Below, in pieces: positions 55,045-64,000 of a stretch of DNA of 64,000 bases (within the stretch, counting starts at the first letter, position 1; each line of letters opens with the position of its first letter). The stretch lies in contig NZ_AP022332.1 of the NCBI RefSeq assembly GCF_009936375.1, positions 310,001 to 374,000 of the forward strand, read 5' to 3'. The notes below the pieces were generated by a model. That model was not told the DNA's origin, ran no database searches, and saw only the letters and a program-made list of their open reading frames with translations. The position numbers and the translations under genes are program-made. The stretch comes from Methylosinus sp. C49 (GTDB lineage: Bacteria; Pseudomonadota; Alphaproteobacteria; Rhizobiales; Beijerinckiaceae).

Positions 55045-57000
55045 CTACGGTGCGAACCGCCAGTACCGGGCCACGCCCGTTTCCGGCATCGGACGCACCT
55101 GCGGCAAACGCGGAGCATGCCCGCCTCTAGTCAGGAGCAAGCCGATATCGTCAATCAGGGAACGCTTTTCCGCATAATCGTTATGATTCCATCCAAATAT
55201 CTCGTCGCCGAGCGCGGTCGCATCTAAGGTTTCGACTCCAGGAACAACAATCGGTCCTTCTCGTGGAACGAACCCTGCCCTCGGTATCCCTCCCGCTATT
55301 GCCATCGACGCAATCAAGGCTCGATCGACGGACGAAGCGTAGAGCGTGAGCCCCTTGAACATTCGTGCAACCTTAGGCACGACCTGTATGAATTGATCGC
55401 GATCAACATCCGCCGCCGCCATGATGAGCTGGCCCTTTGGGTTGGAATCTGTTTTCGTCCAGTTCGCAAGGGCCCCCAATACGAGAAAGTTGCCCATGCT
55501 GTGCGCGATCACGTGGACGGTCGAGATTCCGTGCCTCTGTTTCAGGTTGTCGAGCAAGTCCAAGAAAGCGCCGCCTGCAACAAGAGCACTGTTCCGGTCG
55601 TATTCGTAGCCGGCGACTTCTCCTCTCGACGCCCAAGAAAATAGCACGGGCAGCCCCTTGAATTGAGCATCAAACGATATCTGGGCGAAACGATACACGG
55701 CTTCATCGAAAGTTGTGCGGAAGCCATGAACGAAGACGAGGGCTTCATGTGGGCCAATCGCGTCGATCTGGGTATCCCACTGCTCTTGAGATAGCGATTG
55801 CACGCTGCGTAGGATGAAATGTTTATTCTGGTCGGGTTGTTCACTCGACAGTGTCAGTATCGAGAAACCTCCTGGCAACTCAAGACGCCCAAAGTGGTGG
55901 TGCTCGGGAACCCTGACGCGAGCACGTCCGAAATGCAGGGATTCATCTCGTTCACCTGAATAGCTATCACCAACGGCGCGCGTCTCATTTTCGTTTGGCT
56001 TGCGAACGGTGGCGTAAAATAGGTCTACGACGCGCGGATCATACGACTTTTCTATAATGGCTTGTGGCGCAAGTCCTGCGGGTTTCACTGGCACATAGGG
56101 ACTCCGCCGACGGCTCTCTTCGTGACGCTCAATTCTACGTGGTGGAAAATAGTGATGCTCACCTCTACGAGCTGGAGTATAGTAATGCCAAGCCGCAATC
56201 TGAACGAAGCGGCACTCGATACCATCGGGCACAATTCGAGCCATTACTTGACAGCCGTTTCGAACGCCAGCGAACTTGTGTGATGACCCGATTAGATCAA
56301 ATCTCCGTCCATATATCCAAGCGAATCCGTCGCGCAGCACTTTGAATTGAGCCAATGCCGTTTCCGTAATGGTCGATTCACGGGGCAACACCTCTCGCTT
56401 TGTCGTCATTCTGTCAACGACATCGTTCCCTTCGGAAATGCCCTGAGCCAATGCAACAAGCTTTGCCCGCACCCTCTCGTCCGCAACGTCGCCTTCCAAC
56501 GTGACCTGGCCCTCAGCTTTTTTCCGAGCGGCCCAATGAAAAGGCGCCCTATCTGGGGGTTCAATTTTCAGGCTGAGAGTCTGGCCGCGGTGGAGGACTT
56601 CCGTTTCGATTTTTTTCTTGAGACTTTCGATCTTGCTCGCATCGGCGATCCCTTCGACCTCGAGACGATCGCCACTCAGCTCCACCCTGCCGACTTTTAG
56701 ATCTGACAAAATTGTGGCCAAGAATCTTGTTGGCGGATCCGAATCTTCTTCGGATCCAAGTTCCGAGTTTAGCTTGTCCAGATCCACAGTCGTCGAGTCG
56801 CCCATGTCAATGTCGTTGCTGATATCCTCCTGATCGGGCCATGAACCACGTAAGACAATTATCGAGGGGAGACGCCAACCGACTATATGGAACACCTTCG
56901 GTTCGGCGGACCGATTTTCCGATATAGGAGCAGCAATTGCGCCGAAGGCAATGATGAGCATCGCCGCCAAGATAACTGGAAGCCGAGGTTTGTAGATCAT
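55045..57000 (-). CDS. DUF900-type alpha/beta hydrolase with N-terminal membrane anchor
   Basis: A 651-residue protein. The N-terminus MIYKPRLPVILAAMLIIAFG is a signal peptide or anchor. Residues about 105-215 contain BON-like segments (VELSGDRLEVEGIADASKIE; GQVTLEGDVADERVRAKLVA). The C-terminal half is a DUF900 hydrolase: LVFVHGFRTTFDEAVYRFAQ, LFSWASRGEVAGYEYDR and the nucleophile elbow AHSMGNFLVLGAL. The catalytic Ser is present; the Asp and His are expected in AAADVDRDQF and near the end. It is probably periplasmic. The frame extends 32 codons upstream to 57096, but 57000 gives the signal sequence. Substrate unknown. Confidence 0.8.
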   Translation of the reverse strand: MIYKPRLPVILAAMLIIAFGAIAAPISENRSAEPKVFHIVGWRLPSIIVLRGSWPDQEDISNDIDMGDSTTVDLDKLNSELGSEEDSDPPTRFLATILSDLKVGRVELSGDRLEVEGIADASKIESLKKKIETEVLHRGQTLSLKIEPPDRAPFHWAARKKAEGQVTLEGDVADERVRAKLVALAQGISEGNDVVDRMTTKREVLPRESTITETALAQFKVLRDGFAWIYGRRFDLIGSSHKFAGVRNGCQVMARIVPDGIECRFVQIAAWHYYTPARRGEHHYFPPRRIERHEESRRRSPYVPVKPAGLAPQAIIEKSYDPRVVDLFYATVRKPNENETRAVGDSYSGERDESLHFGRARVRVPEHHHFGRLELPGGFSILTLSSEQPDQNKHFILRSVQSLSQEQWDTQIDAIGPHEALVFVHGFRTTFDEAVYRFAQISFDAQFKGLPVLFSWASRGEVAGYEYDRNSALVAGGAFLDLLDNLKQRHGISTVHVIAHSMGNFLVLGALANWTKTDSNPKGQLIMAAADVDRDQFIQVVPKVARMFKGLTLYASSVDRALIASMAIAGGIPRAGFVPREGPIVVPGVETLDATALGDEIFGWNHNDYAEKRSLIDDIGLLLTRGGHAPRLPQVRPMPETGVARYWRFAP

Positions 57001-57561
57001 GCCCCATAACTCCAACGCCGAAGTCGCGAGGTCGGGATTGATCCGACGGAGGTAGGCAGGCTGAGCCGCTCGGCAAGTGCGGATAGTGGAGGTCATGCTG
57101 TAAATCGACAGCCGAGCATTCCTCTGGCGCGCGGCAGAGTGGACTTTGCGGCCAGCACTCGGCTCCCGTAGCGATGCTACATCTGCGATTGCGATCAGCG
57201 GGCGGCCAGTTCGGACGATGGTGGGCCGACGATGTTGGAAAGGTCGCCAAGTCTGCGACGCTTCAGGTCGAAGGGAACCGTGTCGTCGCCGAAGCCAAGC
57301 TAACCGCTACAGTGGCGGCAATGGCGGCGTTTGGCCAGCGTTGCCGTTGCCGGCAGGATTCGTGATGGCAATTCCACGACCCGTTTTCGACGCCGACAGC
57401 CGTGGATTCCGCTCCGCCGCGCCTTCCAAGAATCCCGTGAACAAATCATGGAAGGCGCTGGCCGCCGTGAGCCGGGGCAGTTATACAGGGGTACTATACA
57501 AGCCCCTAGGACGGCGGGCGTAAGTATCTGATATTCTTGGCATGGCGCGGAAAGTGTAAAC
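57001..57561. other. Right terminal region of the island, no gene supported
   Basis: About 560 bp between the hydrolase gene and attR. It contains the right copy of the island's 19-bp terminal repeat and probably the hydrolase promoter; open frames here are not supported. Confidence 0.5.
57482..57500 (+). repeat. Right copy of the 19-bp terminal repeat of the island
   Basis: TATACAGGGGTACTATACA matches 17 of 19 bases of 29094-29112 in the same orientation. It lies 62 bp inside attR; the left copy lies 68 bp inside attL. Confidence 0.5.
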
Positions 57562-57579
57562 TCCCTCCCTCTCCGCCAA
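57562..57579 (+). other. attR: second copy of the tRNA 3' end repeat
   Basis: TCCCTCCCTCTCCGCCAA, identical to 29009-29026, with no tRNA body attached. It is the right boundary of the island. Excision would join the tRNA directly to sequence from 57580. Confidence 0.85.
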
Positions 57580-57926
57580 GGCTCCGCAGAAAACACCCTT
57601 TGAAACAAAGCCAGCGACCGAATGAGCGACGATCGGTCTTTCTTTTGGCCTTTCTTTCAGAGCCGGCGAGGCGTTGCCGAGCGCCCGCGCCGCTTCGATC
57701 CATGCTGGCGAAAAATGCAGTCCTGGGGCGCGCGGGTCTATGAGCCGGTTCGAGAACCTTGCGAGCCGGGCGACGAGCGCGGGGAAGATCGGGGCGTCTT
57801 GAGGAACGAAGGTTTCGGGCGGCGCGATCGGCGCAGCAAATCGTCGGCGAGAGCGGCAAGGGGCCGGGCGTGAGGTCGAGGAAGGGCGTATAATGCTCGC
57901 TCAGCGAATCAGTCAGGTCGATCCAT
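57580..57926. other. 347-bp stretch between attR and rhuM
   Basis: No gene supported; several frames are open without family content. This is the original downstream flank of the tRNA before island insertion. Confidence 0.4.
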
Positions 57927-58967
57927 ATGCCGAACGACGACAAGAACCAGCCTGTCCATTTGATCGAAGACGAGAAGACGGGTGACCGGTTTCTCGTCTA
58001 CGGCACAGATAAGGGCTTGCGTCTCGACATTCGATACGCCGGCGACACGCTTTGGATGACACAGTCTCAAATCGGCGAACTTTTCGGACGAGATGTCTCA
58101 ACGATTTCAAGGCATATTGCAAATGTGGTGGAAGAAGGAGAGCTCGACGAATCGACTTCTTTGCAGAAAGTGCAAACAACTACCGGTAGGCCCGCTACGG
58201 TCTACAGCATCGATATGGTGATTTCCGTTGGCTATCGGGTATCCTCAGCCCAGGCCACGCTTTTCAGACGGTGGGCGACCGAAAAGCTAGTTCAATTCGC
58301 GACCAAAGGCTTTGTAGTCGATACCAATCGCCTCAAGCAGCCAGAACATGCCGACAGGGTAGCTGAACTACGCGAGATCATCCGAGATATCAGATCAGAC
58401 GAGGCGAACGTCTACCGTGAGCTGCGTAGTATTTGCGCGATGTGCCAGGATTATGATGGGTCATCCGAAACTTGGCAGGAGTTCTATCGGACAACCCAGG
58501 CAAAGCTTCTATACGCCGTCACGACTCATACGCCCGCCGAGATCATTGCCGCGCGAGCCAATGCGAAGGCCCCAAACATGGGCCTCACCAATTGGCCAAA
58601 CGATAACATCCGTAAGCAAGACGTGGCCGTGTCAAAAAGCTATCTTGCTGATGCGGAAATCAAGGAGCTGAACCGATTAACGACGATTCTATTGGATATC
58701 TTCGAGGACCAACTCGAGTTGGGCAGACTCATCATCATGGAAGACGCACGGCGATTGTTAGATCAACAGCTACGATCATTAAGTCGCACCCTGTTGACGC
58801 ATGGCGGTCGGATCAAGATGAGCGACGCCAAGAAGCACGCGGAAAAACAATACGAAATCTTTGACGCTGGACGCAAGATTGAGCGACAGAAAGCTGCCGA
58901 TCGTATAATCGCCGAATTGAGGCAGTCCGACAAATCACTACCGAAGTCTACGCGCCGCAAGCCGTAA
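57927..58967 (+). CDS. rhuM: RhuM family protein
   Basis: A 346-residue RhuM-type protein: TLWMTQSQIGELFGRDVSTI and SRHIANVVEEGELDE form the N-terminal DNA-binding-like domain. SIDMVISVGYRVSSAQATLF with RRWATEKL follows, and the C-terminal region includes LNRLTTILLDIFEDQLELGR. RhuM is named from a Salmonella pathogenicity-island gene; its molecular function is unknown, and related proteins occur with phage and defence genes. It is lower in GC than the core and lies just outside the island's right boundary, next to a decayed toxin-antitoxin module. Confidence 0.9.
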   Translation: MPNDDKNQPVHLIEDEKTGDRFLVYGTDKGLRLDIRYAGDTLWMTQSQIGELFGRDVSTISRHIANVVEEGELDESTSLQKVQTTTGRPATVYSIDMVISVGYRVSSAQATLFRRWATEKLVQFATKGFVVDTNRLKQPEHADRVAELREIIRDIRSDEANVYRELRSICAMCQDYDGSSETWQEFYRTTQAKLLYAVTTHTPAEIIAARANAKAPNMGLTNWPNDNIRKQDVAVSKSYLADAEIKELNRLTTILLDIFEDQLELGRLIIMEDARRLLDQQLRSLSRTLLTHGGRIKMSDAKKHAEKQYEIFDAGRKIERQKAADRIIAELRQSDKSLPKSTRRKP

Positions 58968-59057
58968 TCATCTTCGCCAGCGCGTCCAGTTCCACGCCTT
59001 TGTCGAGAGAGGTTCCGGTCACCGCGTCGAGGTCGGGGCCGAGGGCTTCGCCCTCTC
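58948..59057 (-). pseudogene. Possible remnant of a plasmid/phage-type gene
   Basis: One minus-strand frame encodes GEALGPDLDAVTGTSLDKGV then ELDALAKM before a stop. It reads like a fragment of proteins with an LDKGVELDALA motif found on plasmids and phages. It overlaps the 3' end of rhuM and has no start codon in context. It is probably a decayed gene end. Confidence 0.3.
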
Positions 59058-59124
59058 CATTTCAGCGCCGGGCATGCCACCGTTCTCCGCAGAGCCGGGC
59101 CGCCGAGCGCCAATGCCGCCAGAT

Positions 59125-59199
59125 TGCGGCGGCGACAAGGGCTCGCAGCGACGCGACATCGAGCGCGCGAAGGAATTGGCGCGGGAGCTGAAGGAGTGA
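59125..59199 (+). pseudogene. 3' remnant of a RelE/HigB-type addiction toxin
   Basis: The frame ending at the TGA at 59199 encodes CGGDKGSQRRDIERAKELAR then ELKE. This is the typical C-terminus of RelE-type addiction-module killer proteins that precede HigA-like antidotes. The expected 70 or more upstream residues cannot be recovered, so the toxin is truncated. It lies 4 bp before the intact antitoxin gene. Confidence 0.6.
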
Positions 59200-59203
59200 C
59201 GCA

Positions 59204-59503
59204 ATGACCAAGAATTTCGCCGCCTTCAACGTGTCCGATTATCTCGATAACGAGGAAACGATCGCCGAATATCTGACGGCAGCAGCAGAGGACGAAAACT
59301 CCGACGTTCTGCTCGCCGCGCTTTCGGAAGTGGCGAAGGCGCGCGGCATGGCGCAGGTCGCGGCCGCCGCCGGGCTCGGACGCGAAAGTCTCTATAAAGC
59401 CCTCGCCCCCGGCTCCCATCCGCGGTTCGAGACGATCAGCGCGGTATTGCGCGCGTTGAACGTCAAGATCGCGTTGATTCCGACCTCTTCGACGACACGA
59501 TGA
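59204..59503 (+). CDS. HigA-like addiction module antidote protein
   Basis: A 99-residue antitoxin of the probable addiction-module antidote family: FNVSDYLDNEETIAEYLTAA, then LSEVAKARGMAQVAAAAGLG and SLYKALAPGSHPRFETISAV (Cro/CI-like HTH). It would bind and neutralise a RelE-type toxin and repress the operon. AAGGAG precedes it. The cognate toxin gene upstream is degenerate, so this antitoxin is an orphan. It may have been kept as a repressor or as protection against related toxins. Confidence 0.88.
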   Translation: MTKNFAAFNVSDYLDNEETIAEYLTAAAEDENSDVLLAALSEVAKARGMAQVAAAAGLGRESLYKALAPGSHPRFETISAVLRALNVKIALIPTSSTTR

Positions 59504-59572
59504 CCAGCGTTGCGCTTTCATTTTTTTCATAAGACCGAGGCCGGCGCCCCGGCCTCTGAGATTGGAACGCCC

Positions 59573-60514
59573 ATGCTTCATTCGTCGCTCCGCGCGCTCG
59601 CTGTCGCTCTCCTCTTCTGCCTCTCTTGCGGCGTCGCCGCGGCGCGCGCGCCACTGGTGCTGTTCACGGATTTCGGAACGGCGGACGGCGCCGTCGCCGC
59701 GATGAAAGGCGTCGCCTATTCCATCTCGCAGGATCTCCTGGTCGCCGATCTCAGCCATGAGGATCCTGGAAGCATATTCGCCGGCGCCTATCGCCTCTAT
59801 CAGGCGGAGCCCTATTGGCCGAAAGGTTCTGTGTTCGTCGCCGTCGTCGATCCCGGCGTCGGAACGGGACGGCTGGCCATTGCGCTGGAGACGCTGAGCG
59901 GCCGCTTTTTCCTCGCGCCCAACAATGGGCTGCTGACATTGGTCGCCGAGCGCGAGGGCGTGAAGGAAGTGCGCGAGATCGACGAGAGCGCGAACCGCCG
60001 GCCCGGCTCCGAGCAATCCCACACTTTTCACGGCCGCGATATTTTCGCCTATGCCGGCGCGCGTCTGGCGGCGGGCGCGCAGAGCTTCGAGCAGATCGGC
60101 CGCAAGCTGCCGCCGGAAGCGCTGGTCACGATTCCCTATCGCGCGGCGGAGCGCAAAGGCGATGCGGTCAGCGGAATCATTCCCGTGCTCGACGCGCATT
60201 TCGGCAATGTGTGGTCGAATATTCCGAAAACCCTGTTCGACGAATTGAAGATCTCGCTGGGCGAGCCGGTGCGTCTGCGCATTCGCCATGGCGATCGGCT
60301 CGTCGCCGATCTCGACGCGCCCTATGAGCGCACATTCGGCGACGTTGCGCAGGGACGCCCGCTCGTCTACGTCAACAGCCTCTTCGACATGGCCGTCGCG
60401 CTCAATCTCGGCGATTTCGCCAAGAGCTATGGCGTCGACTCCGGCCTCGACTGGACGATCGAGCTTTCGCGCGCCGAGCTCGCGCATGCGCCCCCAGGCC
60501 TGGTCGAGAAATAA
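59573..60514 (+). CDS. Secreted SAM hydroxide adenosyltransferase family protein (DUF62)
   Basis: A 313-residue protein with a signal peptide (LRALAVALLFCLSCGVAAAR, cleavage likely after AAA). The DUF62 fold follows: PLVLFTDFGTADGAVAAMKG, DLSHEDPGSIFAGAYRLY and VFVAVVDPGVGTGR, then FLAPNNGLLTLV and a HTFHGRDIFA segment. These match the SAM-binding Asp/His-containing sites of SAM hydrolases. Family members split S-adenosylmethionine to adenosine and methionine using hydroxide. A periplasmic location, where SAM is not expected, is unusual and suggests another substrate. The upstream frame extension to 59510 is a shadow. Confidence 0.88.
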   Translation: MLHSSLRALAVALLFCLSCGVAAARAPLVLFTDFGTADGAVAAMKGVAYSISQDLLVADLSHEDPGSIFAGAYRLYQAEPYWPKGSVFVAVVDPGVGTGRLAIALETLSGRFFLAPNNGLLTLVAEREGVKEVREIDESANRRPGSEQSHTFHGRDIFAYAGARLAAGAQSFEQIGRKLPPEALVTIPYRAAERKGDAVSGIIPVLDAHFGNVWSNIPKTLFDELKISLGEPVRLRIRHGDRLVADLDAPYERTFGDVAQGRPLVYVNSLFDMAVALNLGDFAKSYGVDSGLDWTIELSRAELAHAPPGLVEK

Positions 60515-60531
60515 GCGCTCGGGCGGGGCTC

Positions 60532-62313
<1,782 letters not shown>

Positions 62314-62674
62314 GAATCCTGCGGGACGCGAGACGTCCCGATCCCTTTTTCGTGAATGGGCGCGAGGCGACGCGAGACGAGGCTGCGTCGCGGCTGTTTC
62401 CGGGAATGTCTTTCGTGAGAAGATCGTCAGCGCCGACAGAATCGGCGGAGCGACATGCGCGAGAGAGCAGCCCGGTATTTTCGAACCGGGCTCACTGCCT
62501 GAACTCTCTAGGCGCGGCCCGGGGAACGATGAGACATGACGAATTTCATCATGGCGACTCCCCGATAGAGATGACGAGCGTCGCTGATGCGACGCGCCAT
62601 ATTGCGGTGCAATATGGCGAGATTCATGCGCCCAAAGCGCTGCTCTGTCAACCGCGCCGGCGCCGCTCGGCGCA
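62314..62674. other. 361-bp intergenic region
   Basis: Between the ABC exporter start and the DUF6456 stop. No gene is supported; it probably holds the promoter of the exporter. Confidence 0.45.
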
Positions 62675-63523
62675 TCAGAGGGTAGGACGATAATCCTCGG
62701 CGCCCCAATGCAGCAAATGGCGCGCGCGCTCCGGCCCCCTCGCCTCGCTCGCCAGCCCATAATGCAGGGCGAGCCGCTCGAGCGCGATTTTCAGCACCAC
62801 TTTGGCGGAGCGCTGCGGCCAGCCGCGCTCGGTCTCGATGAGCTCGAGGCCTTTCAAATAGCCGCAGACATCGGTGAGCAATCCGCCGAGCTCCGGCCCA
62901 ACCGCATCGAAGGCGAGAGAGAGTCGCCGACGCGCGTCGATCGCCACATCGGCGACACTGGCGCCCGCGCCGCCGCCGCGCGCGGAGCCGATCGCCGCCT
63001 CCCAATCGGCGGTGACGCGCTGGAGAATGGCGGCCTGCGTCACATCGCGACGGAAGCGCTCGCCGGCCTCGATCTGCTCCGGCGCGAGAAAGGGACGGCC
63101 GTCGCGATCCTTGCGGCGCGCGAGCCAGGCGAGCGGACTCTCGCCCTCATTGACCAGCGTCGGGCGCGCGCCCTTCTCCACCACGCGCGGCGCGAGCGCG
63201 CTGTGCTGCGCGAGAAAGGGGCTCGCCTCTGCCGGCGCCGCGAGGCGCCTCAGATGAGCGCGCCCCTCATCTGTCAGTTGCAGGCGGCGCGCCTCGCCGG
63301 CGCTGTCCCAGCGCGCCAATCCGCGCGCCGCCGCTATATCCGCAATGCTTTGGGCGAGACGCGCGCGCGCGACCGTGACGCCCTTGCGCGGCGCGGCGAC
63401 GATGATCGACCGCGCGCCGAGCGGATCGGCCATCGCCTGCGCGCCGGGCTCGCTCATCGCCTCCAGCAGACGGCGCAGCGCGCGCGCCTCGGTCTCGTCA
63501 CTATGCCGCTGAATGGTGCTCAT
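62675..63523 (-). CDS. DUF6456 domain-containing protein
   Basis: A 282-residue protein with a winged-helix-like N-terminal part (residues about 5-95) and a C-terminal DUF6456 domain: RKDRDGRPFLAPEQIEAGER, FRRDVTQAAILQRVTADWEA, and FDAVGPELGGLLTDVCGYLK with WPQRSAKVVLKIALERLALH. This is an alphaproteobacterial family often found in chromosomal cores and likely DNA-binding. It overlaps the upstream DnaA-C-like gene by 4 bp (ATGA), so the two are translationally coupled and may work together. Confidence 0.88.
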   Translation of the reverse strand: MSTIQRHSDETEARALRRLLEAMSEPGAQAMADPLGARSIIVAAPRKGVTVARARLAQSIADIAAARGLARWDSAGEARRLQLTDEGRAHLRRLAAPAEASPFLAQHSALAPRVVEKGARPTLVNEGESPLAWLARRKDRDGRPFLAPEQIEAGERFRRDVTQAAILQRVTADWEAAIGSARGGGAGASVADVAIDARRRLSLAFDAVGPELGGLLTDVCGYLKGLELIETERGWPQRSAKVVLKIALERLALHYGLASEARGPERARHLLHWGAEDYRPTL

Positions 63524-63891
63524 GAATCGTCTCCGGTCGGATGGGAAGTGAAGGAAAGAGCGATCGTCTCGATGAGACGCCGCTGCGCGCGCAGCGCTTG
63601 TTCCAACGCGGCCACGGCGCGATCGAAATCCTCTTGGTCGCGGCGGTCCTCTATGCGCGCGCAGGCGTGGCGAACGCTGGCGCGATCACGCGCGAAAGCG
63701 CGTCCACAGGCCGAAAGGCTCGCGCCGAAAGCGACATGATCGAGATAGACCGCGAGATGGCGCGCATCGGCGACATTGGCGCGCCCGCGGCTCGCGCTGA
63801 GAAGAGCCTCTGGCGCGACGCCACAGGCCGCGGAAACGGCGGCGAGGCAGAGCGCCGATGAAGGAAGGGGTGCGTTTGGTCGGGGCGGCAT
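63520..63891 (-). CDS. Stand-alone DnaA domain IV-like (Bac_DnaA_C) protein
   Basis: A 123-residue protein similar to the C-terminal DNA-binding domain of DnaA: CGVAPEALLSASRGRANVAD, ARHLAVYLDHVAFGASLSAC and the signature-like FARDRASVRHACARIEDRRD. In DnaA this helix-turn-helix contacts DnaA boxes; the basic loop and the RDRASVRHA stretch correspond to its DNA-binding signature. There is no AAA+ domain. The stop overlaps the DUF6456 start. A role as an origin-binding or transcriptional regulator is inference. Confidence 0.85.
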   Translation of the reverse strand: MPPRPNAPLPSSALCLAAVSAACGVAPEALLSASRGRANVADARHLAVYLDHVAFGASLSACGRAFARDRASVRHACARIEDRRDQEDFDRAVAALEQALRAQRRLIETIALSFTSHPTGDDS

Positions 63892-64000
63892 TCTGTCTCG
63901 CCTTCACGGGCGTCGCCGCGCTGAGCCGGCGACCTCTCTGACGCTAGCATGAATTTAGTCCTATACAACGGATAAAAAACTTATCCCCATCCCCCGCTCC

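Larger units (their letters stand above)
29009..57579. mobile_element. tRNA-Ser-integrated genomic island, about 28.6 kb
   Basis: The element is bounded by exact 18-bp direct repeats of the tRNA-Ser 3' end and has a tyrosine recombinase gene starting 87 bp inside the left boundary. Its content is accessory: nucleases, kinase, NTPases, proteases, an orphan methyltransferase and a second integrase. Several internal genes have visibly lower GC and different codon use from the core chromosome (the DUF3010-kinase pair, HNH, and the HTH-AAA-subtilase group). No conjugation, replication or capsid genes were seen, so it is an integrative genomic island that cannot transfer itself with the genes visible here. 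Confidence 0.85.

Noticed and set aside
29009-57579. Prophage or conjugative element
   Set aside because: No capsid, terminase, portal, tail, relaxase, type IV secretion or replication genes were seen between the att repeats.

Overview
The window is high-GC alphaproteobacterial chromosome. The best taxonomic hints are a crotonyl-CoA carboxylase/reductase of the ethylmalonyl-CoA pathway, a ChvA/NdvA-type glucan exporter, DUF6456 next to a DnaA-C-like protein, and a Rieske ferredoxin of the aromatic/alkene monooxygenase type. Together these suggest Rhizobiales (Hyphomicrobiales), possibly a methylotroph or methanotroph; this is inference from gene content only.

Region 1 (1-28.9 kb) is mostly core chromosome. 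It holds the 5' end of rplY, DUF2200, an ArsR-led cluster of START-like (AHSA1) and glyoxalase-like (VOC) genes, smc, chvA/ndvA, a cold-shock gene, lipB, rppH and a divergent polysaccharide deacetylase. Next comes a 1870-residue protein built almost wholly of octapeptide repeats. Then follow cutA, the orphan Rieske ferredoxin, a coiled-coil protein, lepA, a DUF559 gene between inverted palindromes, ccr, a Uup-type ABC-F ATPase, an M23 peptidase and tRNA-Ser(CGA).

Region 2 (29,009-57,579) is a genomic island of about 28.6 kb. An 18-bp copy of the tRNA-Ser 3' end occurs inside the tRNA and again at 57,562-57,579, and a tyrosine recombinase lies directly beside the tRNA. The island carries a metallophosphoesterase, a GIY-YIG-like protein, and a DUF3010 + Ser/Thr kinase pair. 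It also carries a GNAT protein, a 1333-residue P-loop NTPase with a C-terminal PD-(D/E)XK-like motif, an HNH nuclease and a phage-type cytosine methyltransferase-like protein. An HTH regulator with a palindromic operator leads an AAA+ ATPase and a large intracellular subtilase, and a second subtilase faces this group. A DUF6634/AAA-M41 cluster is followed by an excisionase-like gene and a second integrase. Near the right end are a mannose-type PTS EIIA domain with a new C-terminal extension and a DUF900 hydrolase. The many nuclease, NTPase, kinase and protease modules make this look like a defence island. The best candidates for undescribed systems are HTH-AAA-subtilase, DUF3010-kinase and the NTPase-nuclease.

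Region 3 (57.6-64 kb) starts with older accessory DNA: rhuM, a degenerate RelE-type toxin and its intact HigA-like antitoxin. It then returns to core genes: a secreted SAM hydroxide adenosyltransferase-family protein, an ABC exporter, DUF6456 and a DnaA-C-like protein.
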